Below are positions 22,501-34,500 of a stretch of DNA of 64,000 nt, piece by piece. The DNA comes from Bolinopsis microptera. Its lineage: Eukaryota; Ctenophora; Tentaculata; Lobata; Bolinopsidae. The notes under the pieces were generated by a model. It was not told where the DNA came from, made no database searches, and saw only the letters and a list, made by a program, of their open reading frames with translations. Position 1 is the first letter of the stretch; each line of letters begins with the position of its first letter. The position numbers were made by a program, and so were the translations under genes. Location: the NCBI RefSeq assembly GCF_026151205.1, contig NC_087076.1, positions 12,261,675 through 12,325,674 on the forward strand, given 5' to 3'.

Positions 22501-25500
22501 GATCTCTTGCGAGTCCAAGATTCCTGTACTTATATTTGGTGAGTAGGATTGTGAGAGGGATCTTCCCCTTCTCACTTAGTGCCATGTTTCTGTATCTGTG
22601 GAGATGGATTCCGTGTAAGTACTCCTTAATCCTTTACTGCCGTCTTAATCGCTCCTTCAGATATACTGATGAATGGCTCAGGACCTGGGACGATTGTGAG
22701 TTAGCCGTCTCTACTCTCTGGCTAGTTTGTCCGCTCTTTCGTTTCCTGGAATTCCCGCAAGTCCCGGGACCCACCTAACAGTATTGTTATCCGTTACATT
22801 TCACTCCTTAGTCCTTTGCACCATTTTATGGTCTGACAGAATTTGTAATTTGCTACGTTTCAGTACTACGACCATGTGGAGGAGGCTGAGTGGCACGTAG
22901 AAGCCGTCAAAGACTTCATGCCCGGAGTTCCCGTATGCGCCAGTCTCTGCATCAACGAGGATACTGATGTTCACGGTGTCCCAACTGGAGAGTGCGGAGT
23001 AAAGTTGGCACGAGCAGGCGCTGATGTTATCGGAATCAACTGCCATTACGATCCATTCAGATGTATAAAAGCGGTTAAGAAGATGATTAAAAATGTCAAA
23101 GCAGCTGGTTTTGATAAGGTTTGTAAATTTTAGTTTTATAACTAATATCATTCTCGCTGAAATAACTAAACTGAAAGCTAGACTAAAACTAAACTCTTTA
23201 AGTTTAAATTTTACGCGATGGGCCAGAATATAGCTAAAATATTAACGAAATTGTTGTTTCAGGTACATTTCATGATCCAGCCTCTTGCGTTCATGACCCC
23301 CGATGCCAGTGTCCAAGGCTTCATTGACTTACCAGAATTTCCCTTCGCTCTTGAACCTAGAACTTGCACAAGATTCGAAATGCAAAGATATGCAAGAGAA
23401 GCGTATGAAGCAGGTCAGGACAAAATCTTTAAATTTATAAGAATTTTGTTTGTACATACTACATCAACAAGACCGGTGTTTCCCAGTAGTCCTAGATTAA
23501 ATTATTTTACAATCTGTTCTCTTTGAATCAGGCTAGAGTTACCAACCAATATTATTATTAGCGGCCGATAATTATCGATAATCAATGGAGGTCTCACATC
23601 TTCTCATGTGATGTGCTTAGAATGTTTTCCTGAAGGAGTTCTACAGAATCAGTCTGCCAAGTCTCCTCTTATTCGGGTTCAGCAGAATCAGATGTACAAC
23701 TACAATTACAATGATCTGCATCTAACACTAACTGAGTTCTGTAGAACCAGTATTCAAAGTTTCCTCTTATTCAAGTTGGACTAACAGTTAATTGGTAAAT
23801 TCATTAACAGTTGCCAACTTTAACTTTAAGAAATATAGCCTCCTAGCTATAGACTGACCTTCATGTAGATCAGAGTTGTCATGCGTTGTAGAATGTAGAC
23901 CTGCCGCGCACGAGTGCACGGCTGTATCGTAGCCACGATACTAGTGAGACTTAGTGAAACGACAATGAGGGTCACGATGTGATACAAGATCAGATCAGAG
24001 GCAACTGCAAACTGTGTAATACTATTATAATATAGTATAGTATACTTATATAGTACACGCGGGAAAATTTTGTGAAAAGTGCGGCGAATTTTTTTATTTA
24101 TAGGTAAGACTTATTATATTTTTTATGAGCCGGCAATCTACTGCTAGGATGTAGGATCGGATAGTGACGGTGCAGGAAGTTTGTATAATCCATGATTAGC
24201 CTTAGATCACTCATACTCATAGTCTATCAGAGCCATTATATTGATATAGAAAACGTTTAAAACTTATTCACGTGACAGTTCAGCGTAGAGTGATTTATGG
24301 ATGGCGATAAAGTCATATAGATTGTAGATCAAGTCCCAAGCGTCAATTTTAAGAACCAGTATCGATAATCAATCGAGGTCTCATATCTTCTCATGTGATG
24401 TGTTTAGAATGTTTTCCTAACGGAGTTCTACAGAATCAGTCTGCCAAGTCTCCTCTTATTCGGGTTCAGCAGAATCAGATGTACAACTACAATTACAATG
24501 ATCTGCATCTATAAACACTAACTGAGTTCTGTAGAACCAGTATTCAAAGTTTCCTCTTATTCAAGTTGGACTAACAGTTAATTGGCAAATTCCTTAACAG
24601 TTGCCAACTTTAAGAAATATAGCCTCCTATAGACTGACCTTCATGTAGATCAGAGTTGTCATACCTTGTAGAATGTAGACCTGCCGCGCACGAGTGCACG
24701 GCTGTATCGTAGCCACGATACTAGTGAGACTTAGTGAAATGACAACGGGGGTCACGATGTGATAATAAACTTTAATAATATATAATGGTATCACAACGTA
24801 CAGAACCTTGTAAAATCGTTGTTTTTTAAAAAGTTCATTATATCTCTACGTACTTTTGTTTGCTTTAAGACCCGAGACTTTGTTTAAACTACAATTTACT
24901 TTACAAAATTCCTAATTTACGCATTTCTCCCTATTTACAAACTTCCTAATTAACACATTCCTAATTTACACATTTCTCCCAGAATTAAGTAAAATTGTTC
25001 CTTTTTAGAACCCCATTGTGGGCCATCTGTTCGCTGTCACTTCATATTATGTTCCATTGTCTATTATAATTCTTCTATTATATAAGGCTTGACTTACTTT
25101 ATCCGTCTTAATTATGTCTGACCCTAGATCTGTACAATTTCCCGAAATTAGTTCCTCCAGTGATCCTCCCCCTCCTCCTTCACGTGTAACTTTAAGTTTG
25201 GTCATCCGTCGTCGTGTTCTCCTTCACAATCCACCTGTTGTCCCGGCCACCCCAAATCTTCCTGTCCAAGATGATACGGTGAGCAGCTCCTCTCCGGATG
25301 AGTAGATTCCTGGTATGTTGATAAGCTTTTCTTTACCGCTCCTGGGGGGTTACATACATACATACATGTTACATGGTAAGGTCTCCTCCTAGTCGTTTGA
25401 GTGGCCTGCATCACACACATCGCGTTGGCGGCGTAACATATGTCTCCACTGTACTCGGTTGGTAGCCAAAGCTTCTGTTGTGTTATTGTCGATGTTTTCA

Positions 25501-28500
25501 ACGCCTGTAAACTTAGCAGCATCTTCGAGTACGCAGGACTTCCAGTTCTTACGGGGTCTGCCCCTTGACCTCTTTCCATAATTTGGCTTCCAGTTCAACA
25601 GAAACCTCGGTAGTCTAGAGTCTGGCATTCTAACTACATGTCCATACCAACGTAGCCTGGCAGCACTGATGAAAGTCTCAACAGACTTGATGCCAGCCCT
25701 CCTAAGAACTTCGTCGTTGGTCACATGAAAGAACCATTTAATCCTAAGGATCCTTCTCAAAGTCTCAAGGAGGTTTGATGGAAAACCTCGAAGCGTTTCA
25801 TCTGCTTTTTGGTGGTGTTCCAGACTTCAGCTCCATACAACAAGATGGTGAGGACAGCAGCCCTATAGATCCTGATCTTGGTTGGAGTCTTTATAGTTCT
25901 GCTATTCCAAATGTTCCAGAGCTGATGAAAGGCGCCATTAGCCTTCTGGATACGGACATCCAGGTCTCTGTTGATTGTCCCATCCCCACTGATAGTTGCA
26001 CCCAGGTAGACAAAGTTGCTAACCTGCTCGACGGGTTCACCCTCAACCGACAGCTCAATACAATCATCCTTGATGAAAGGTCGCTGGGAGGCGCACTTGC
26101 TTACAGCCATGCATTGGGTCTTCTTTGCATTTATTCTGAGCCCAGCGTAGGAGCTGTAATGAACTAATAGATCAGTTGACTCTTGTAGGCCTTCCCCTGA
26201 GTTGTCCATAATAGCCATGTCATCAGCATAATCGGTGTCCAGAATGACCTTTTCCTCGACCGTCTTCATCTCTTTCTGCAGCACTGCGCCTTGACTGATG
26301 ATCTTGTTGGTCTCAGCCAGAAATGCAGAAAAGTTTAGGCAGAAATTAAAGACAGGAGGTGCTTGAATGTCACCCTGACCTGTGCCTGAGTTAACATCAA
26401 ACCAGTCTGTCAGCTCCCCATTAACCCTCACGGCACTCATGGTACCCCCAAAAAATGACTGAAATATTCTGACATATTTTTCAGGCAGCCCATAGTGTCT
26501 CATACTGCACCAAATAAAGTCCCTTCTGATAGAATCGAACGTTGCCTTGAAATCGACAAAATTAATGTAAAGAGGAATGTTAAACTCAAGACAGTTATGA
26601 ATAATAGTTCGGAGAGAATAAATCTGATCAATACATGAGCGGTTCTGTCTAAATCCGCACTGATTCTCCCTGAGAAGACACTTCATACCAGCATGTAACC
26701 GCTTAAGAAGAATCATCTGAAAAAGCTTGGATGCTGTAGACCTTAAGGTGATCCCTCTGTTGTTCCCGCAGACTGAAGTGTCTCCTTTCTTCCCAATAAC
26801 AATGATCACACCCTTTAACCAATCTTCAGGAACAGTCTCTTCTTCCCACACTTTCTTGAATAGACACTCTAGTGGATCAACTAGAGCACTCGCACCATAC
26901 TTCAGTTGCTCGTTAGTTATCCCGTCCACTCCTGGGCTTTTGTTGTTCTTAAGCTTTGTCAGGGAATAACTAATCTCGTCTCTGGTGGGTGGTCCATCCG
27001 AACAAGAGAGAGAATTAAAGTGGGGTTGGGGTGGTACTGTATCAAGGTCGGCAAGGTCGACACTTGATAATGGAGGGTTCAGAAGTTCAGTAAAGTGCTC
27101 CTTCCACCTATCCCTCTGCTGTTGGGGATCCGTGATCTTCCTACCGTCCTTTTCCCGGACACAAGATGCTTGAGGCTTCTTGTTCTTACCAGAGATCTTC
27201 TTGATCTTTGCCCATACCTCACGCTGCTGACCTTTGCTCGCAGCTTCCTCAAGATCAGTAGCTACTCTAACTGCCCAGTTATTGTCGTCTAGCTTGCTGC
27301 TTTTCTTGACTAACTTATTAAGTTTAGAATACTCTGACCTGTTAGCGTCTGAGTTTGGGTCTTTGCGCTTAAATTGTGCCCGCTCAATCAATAAATCCTT
27401 CATGGTCTTCCGTGACAGGTGTTGCTCCTTTGCCTTCCGGGGTCTTTTGCCTAGTACCTCCAGTGAGACATCAGTGACGGTCTGACTGAGATTACGCCAC
27501 ATATCCTCGAGGTCGACCTCACTATCCAGACTTGCAAATCGGTTTTGAAGAGCCACATTGTACTCTGTAACCGTAGTACTATCCCTCAGGCGCTCAATGG
27601 CAGGCACATTGGGCCTGTTGGCGTTGATCTTTGTCACTGACTGAAGTTTGATTTTCAGCAGTCCTAGAACCAGATAATGATCGGAGCCGATGTCTGCCCC
27701 GCGACATACCCTAACATCAAAAAGTGACTGACGAAACCGCTTTCCAATGCAGATATGATCTATCTGATTGACGGTGAGCCCGTTGGGGGACCGCCATGTT
27801 CCCTTGTGAATGTTCTTGTGCTCGAAGAGAGTTTCCCCGATGACAAGCTGGTTCGTCGCACAGAAATCCACAAGTCTTGTCCCGTTGTCATTTGATGAGC
27901 TATGGAGTGATTCCCCACCGATGACCGCTTCACTTCCATATCTGCCTGATGTTACTTTTGCATTAAAATCGCCGAGCAGTAACTTGATATCGTGACGAGG
28001 TAGCCCATCAAATGTATCTGTGAGTGTCCTATAAAACTTATCTTTCTCACTCTCCTCTGCACCCTCAGTTGGAGCATAGGCCACAACAACAGAGATGTTG
28101 ATTTGCTTACTACCTAGGGGTAATAATCCCCAATAGTTATTTAATCCAGTCTTAATTTAATCTACACAATTTTTACTCTTCCACATCTATCAAATCTTTT
28201 CTTTTCTAGGTTTGAACAGTGGTTTAAAACATTTTGGATTCAACGTCTCTTAATAGAATGCTTTTACAACCTGGTAAGTTCCCAAACATTCCTGGTCTTC
28301 TCCAACATCTCTTTATCTTTATTTTACTGTGCATCTATCTTGTTCACTGTCGCTTCTCTTGATTATCACGTGTCTTTACTCTCCCACCATGTCTCTGTTC
28401 CTGGTCTCCACTCATTACAGTCCCCTTATTATCGTACTGTCCTTCCCTCCAGCTTCTAATGCCTTCATATGTCTAATGCCTTCATATGTCTAATGCCTTC

Positions 28501-31500
28501 ATATGTCTTTTTCTAATGCTAGCATGTGTTTCCTTCAAATTTCTTCACGTGTCTCCTTCCCTCGTCTCCCTGTCTCTCTTCTAATGCTAACATGTTTTCC
28601 TTCAAATGTCTTCCCGTGTCTCCATCCTCGTCCCCCTGTCTCTTTTATAGTGAGTTCTCGTGTCTTTCTCTACTGTCCGCACGTGCCTCCTTCAAATGTC
28701 TTCCCGTGTCTCCTTCCTCGTCTCCATATGTCTTTTATGAGGTGTCCACGTGTCTCTCTATATTGTGAATTGTCAGCATGTGCCTTCTTCCAATGTCTTC
28801 ACGTGTTTTCTTCCTCTGTCTCGTCTCCATGCCTCTGTTTCAATTTGTTCACGCGTCTTTTTCCCAGATTTATCCGTCTTCCATCTTTCTCCCAGCTTTC
28901 CATCACTGTCTCTTCTTCTGCAGGTCCCCCTTATTTCTTCTGTAGGCAACTTTACATTTTCATGTCTGGGTCTTTTATCTGTCTTCTTTTTCCATTTACC
29001 TTAATCTGTAATTTTCTTTTTCCTTTTAGTTCCCGTTTTCATCTTTTTTCGTCCATCTTCTCCAAGCTATTTATCTTCCATTGTAGATTCCCTACTATTA
29101 GTAGTATTACAGAATTTGTATTTTCTAACATCTTCATCTTTTCTTCTAAAATACTGATCCGTTCCGATTTCAGGTAGTCTCTTCTATCCCTTATCTCCTC
29201 CATTGCGGTATACATACCCGTCCATCTTGCATCCATTCCCCTTTTTCCACCTCTGTTTCCATTTCGTCCTCGTGTTTTAATTCCTTTACTCTCCAAGACT
29301 CTGCTTCTTCTTCTCCTTCCGAGCTACTGGTATCCAATGAGCTATCTGAGCTGTTTCCCGAGCTGCTTTCTGTTTCCGATTGATTCTCCTCCTGTCCCAT
29401 TATCGCCTTTCTATCTCTGCGTGCCGTACTAACTTTTACTCTTTCCATGCTGAATTAGACGATATTAATTGATGCTTTTATTTCTTATATCTCTTATCTT
29501 TATTAGTTCTTATCATTTATCTTATCTCACTCACAACTGCAATTCTGGCTTATTTCATTCTGAATTTCCCCCTTTCCAATAGTTACTTACCTGAACTAAT
29601 TAAACTGCAATTTTGTACCATGTCATCCTACCGTTCGCGCCATTTGTAAGCAGTCACCGTTGCTTCAGATTCGTTGATTATTTGTAGTAATTTGAGGTGC
29701 GAACAACGGAAACGAGCGTGATAACGAAGATCCCAAGATAATAAATTATCCAACAATAAAATACTCAATTCTACAATATCGCGACAACATATTAAATTGC
29801 GTCATAATACCAAATAATTCGCCGAACTTAGCCGAACTCATATCGCGGCAAAACATTAGACTGCCTACTAATACCATGCTTAATTCTACAAACTTAGGTT
29901 ATAATCCCTATTGACCAGACTTATATCGCCTAAAAACGCCCAAAAAAAGAATTCTCCTTATTAAAATACGACGGAGTACGGTCAACATGCGTTGACCGTA
30001 CCTTGACCTATCCTTAACTTAACCTTGGTGCCCTGAATCAGCCCTTGCTGATTCCCAGTAACGACATGCCTCATCCTAGGCATCCAAGAGCCTGCCAAAT
30101 TAACTATCGTTAATTCTCCCTGCACTCTAATCTAATCTAAACGACCTAAGTCAATCCTTGTTGATTTTTAGTAACGACATGTCCCATCCGTGCTCACCAG
30201 GATCCAACCATAACTGGTCCTGGCCTTTGATAGTCCGGTATCCGTATCAATGACGACCCTCTATTACGGCCCAATCATGAAGTAAAACAGTATAAGTTGT
30301 ATTTTGACGGCAAAATATGGCCAATTCTAGCTCTTAAAAGTTGTAGGTTTGGAGGATCAATACGGCTGCTTTAATTCTTAAAACTAAAAGTCTTAAGTTA
30401 GAACGGCCAAAATACCTTACTCGGCGTCAGTCAGCTGCATGGAAGCACGGAAAGGAACTCCGACTGCAACTTGACTATGCAGAACACGTTGGAGCTCGCT
30501 GTGCAGTATGTTGGAAAGATATGACCGGATAACTGATGCAGTGCACAGAATTTTAGATGACTTGGAGCTAGGCAATCTAAAGCTGGATGCAGGAGAGACT
30601 GAGTTAGCTAAAGACATAACCAAGACTCTCGCACCGTTCAAGAATGTAACTGAGTTTTTGTGTGAAAGAGAAAGCATGCTCGCTCAAGCAGAAGTGATAA
30701 TTTAGTTTATTGACAGTAATTAAGCTCGGGAAAATGGGTCAAACTTAATCCTTGTCATGTCCACCTGTAGGTTCCACCAGGATCTCGAATTTATAACGTT
30801 CATTAGTATAATAGTATAGTGACACTCGAAAACCACGAAATTTAGTACGTAAATCGTCCGATAGTTAGTGAGAAGAGGAGCAATTTTGTTTACAATAGCT
30901 CAAAGCTATCAAGATAAGCTCGAAATGATTCGAGTTCGAATGAAATCTACTGGAAATCCATTCATCACGGACTTGAATCAAGATAGGATTTCTATCGTGG
31001 GAATAGCTACCAGAGCTGAGGTATGGAACTATGATCATTATTTATTATTAGAAACCCTGGCCCCGGTCATATCCGGTGGTTTTACATTTACGAGCCGACT
31101 AGCTCCTAGACACCTATTGACAGCCTGACAGGGCGACTCACTCAAATTTTAACTGTGACACGTCCGAATTCCACGGTAAATTGGGGTTTTAATGTAGAAA
31201 CCAGATTCATTATAAATAACATTTATGTCATGATAATCAATATGCCCATCAGCTGGTTAGGTTAGTGTGTAAAAAATATGCAATAAATTGTAGGTATGCT
31301 GACCAGCTCCTCACGGAGCTACTGCTAGCTCTATGAGGCTGGTCAACAAACAATAAACATTAAGTTTAACCAGCAGGACAATAAGAAAATGTAAAACATG
31401 CCCCGTTAATAGGTCTCAGCGAACCTTAACATTAGTTGAAATATTCTCCTTTGCATCGCGAGACTATTGTTAACAAAGAGGCTTACAATTGTATATAACA

Positions 31501-34500
31501 GAATAACTGTGTGTATGAACGTGTGTACACCACTTTATATTTGCCAATTATTTTACGAGCGTGCTAAATCACTCTACAGTCGAACTTCCAGATTGTTCTA
31601 AAAGGGCCCCCGACAGTTGAAACCAACTTCAATCGATGTATTTTCGGACACTGATTCCGAATCACTCCCAATTACATAGGGTTAAAATGCTTCCCTGACG
31701 AGATATTGGCGAAAAACTGTCTCGATCACGTGATATGACCATATAAGGAAGTAAGTCTAATTTCTCGTTAGGGTTAGGGTTTCAGCATATGCTTTTGTTA
31801 AGGATTGGGTTAGGGTTAGGGTTGGGATCAGATTAGAAGGTTAGGGTTTCGAATAGTCGTTCAAGACCAGCTAGAGAACGGGTTAAAAAAGTCACGTGAC
31901 AGTCGAATGTAGAATGATTAATCATCATCCAATTATTGATCTATCTGTTCTCTTCGAATCAGTTAGCAGGCACCTCCCGGCTCCCTGTGAGTATGAGAGA
32001 TCTTTTAACACCATCACAAAACTCCTAAATAAAGTACATCCATTTCTTCATAGGTATCAGATATATTGGAGGGTGTTGTGGGTTTGAGCCGTATCACATC
32101 AGAGCAGTAAGTGAGGAACTGTCAGCAGAGAGGGGAGGCTACCAGCCCGCTGGTGCCATCAACTGGGGCGAGTGTCTCTTGATGAACACCAAACCTTGGG
32201 TTAGTAATATGTAGTTTTGCTGCAGATTTGTGTAAGTGTTATTTCAAAACAGCTCTATTGATAGAACCCAGACCAGGCTTTGTTTTGATAGAACCCAGAC
32301 CAGGCTTTGTTTTGAGAACTGAACCGCTACAGAACAAAATAATTTAGAGAGCTCCAGTAATAACTGGGGTCATAACTAAAAGATCTGATAACTAATAAGG
32401 GACACGGTCATGCTTGCCAGCATTATGATAAAACCTGTCCAACAGGTCAGAGCCCGAGCTAGCAAGGAGTATTGGCAGAACCTGAAACCGGGCACTGGTC
32501 GACCTCACTCGAGCTCATTTAGCAAGTGTGACCAGTGGGGAATCACAGCAGGTAAGCTGAAATAATGTCATTAGTAGTACTAGTAGTAGTAACTAGTTAC
32601 TAAAACTATAGTTACTTCTAGTTACTATTTGTAACTAATTCTTAATACTCCTATATCACAGTTCACACCTATCATAATTCGATTGCAGCCCTTTCCTTAA
32701 ACGATTCGGATTAATTTTTTCCCTACTCTTGCCGAAGGCAAAAAGATCGTAAGGAATAAGTGATCGGGTTTGGATATATCAATATGAGCTTATGAGGTGG
32801 CCCGATGGACCTGCGTTGATGACAAAAGTCTGCTCGTTCGCAATATTTATATAGACCACTCCTCTATAATTATGTGTATTGGAAGCGTCTGTTATGCTGC
32901 GCGCAACGCTAGCCATGTGTTAATTAATTACAGTGAAATTCCTCCTTCGCAAAGTTATTTTCCGCAATTTTCTGGATTCATTTATTGTTGATGCGCGCAG
33001 CGCTAAGCTACATTGGTCAAATAAATCGTCAATTTTTACCATGCACAAATCCCACTCATTTATAAATAACATAGTATATATAAATATGTTGCACTTTTTT
33101 CCAGTCACACTTTTCACTCAAAAGAATTAAAGGTATACAAGTACATCGTAATTCGCAAAAAAAATTTATCGTGCGTGGTTTAAGCGCGGCGAAATTTTTG
33201 TTATAACTTATTTTCAGGCCACGAGTTGATAAGTCAACACGAAGAGTTATTATTTGTAACTACTTCTTAATACTCCTATTTCACAGTTCACACCTATCAT
33301 AATTCGATTGCACTGCAATTTGCAGCCCTTTCCTTAAACGATTCGGATTAATTTTTGCTCATTGTTTTGAATGTTTCGGTATTTTGTAAATCTTTATAAC
33401 TTATTTTTCAGGCCACGAGTTGATGAGTCAACACGAAGAGTTATTATTTGTAACTACTTCTTAATACTCCTATTTCACAGTTCACACCTATCATAATTCG
33501 ATTGCAGCCCTTTCCTTAAACGATTCGGATTAATTTTTTCCTTTTCACCCTTTTGAAAAAAGGCAATAGTGAAAGGTTACAAATGGAGGTTTTTGCAGAA
33601 AAACGTGGCTTTTGGAGATTGCAGTAGGTGGGTCTGAGTATGTCGTGTTCCTTACTTCCGTTCGTTACCAAGCAACGAAAAAGTTGCGCGCGCGCGAGGA
33701 TTGCTTGCGGAGATGTGATGTATAGATAGCCTGTGATCTATGAATGCGCGGCGCGACTGTGTTTTAATGTATACGATGCATGTAATGTATAATATTACAA
33801 TTAGGTAATACGCCCAATTTGTACGTGGCACGCGTAGTGTATTGATGTGTATACGAGTATAGTTTACCTTTGCTGATAATTTCTTGAATTACAGATACAA
33901 GTTAAGTTCTACGGCAATTGAACTGAATTTTTTCCCGTATTTGATGCATAATTTATCAATATTATTATCATGAAGATTGAAGTGAGCTGATTGGAGCTTA
34001 TACTTAAATTTATAGTAAATGTGAAATGGAAATCTAGCGTCCGCCAAAACGAAACAACGGGCGCAATTTTTGTTAAATTTTTGCTCATTGTTTTGAATGT
34101 TTCGGTATTTTGTAAATTTTTATAACTTATTTTTCAGGCCACGAGTTGATGAGTCAACACGAAGAGTTACTATTTGTAACTACTTCTTAATACTCCTATT
34201 TCACAGTTCACACCTATCATAATTCGATTGCAGCCCTTTCCTTAAAAGATTCGGATTAATTTTTGCTCATTGGTTTGAATGTTTCGGTAATTTGTAAATT
34301 TACTTACTTTGTTACTTTGTAGGGTTTCATAGAATCCTCTATCGGGCCATCGAAAAAGTCGACCCCCCGGACAGTGTAGAAACTGTTTTATCACCACTCC
34401 AATCAAGCAAGGAGTTTCCATTCCGACGGCTGTATCCTGGAGCTGGAGGCTCGTCCGGAAATGACTTCACAAAGTTCGTTAAAGCCGCTTTGAATTGCAT

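Noticed and set aside
25775-26167. 130-residue plus-strand frame inside the LINE
   Set aside because: Shadow of the antisense reverse transcriptase frame, which has clear motifs.
28503-29177. 224-residue plus-strand frame
   Set aside because: Serine/phenylalanine/cysteine-rich low complexity from a pyrimidine-rich tract; the opposite strand gives a more protein-like relic.
31766-31835. Chromosome end
   Set aside because: Only a few TTAGGG units in the middle of a BHMT intron.
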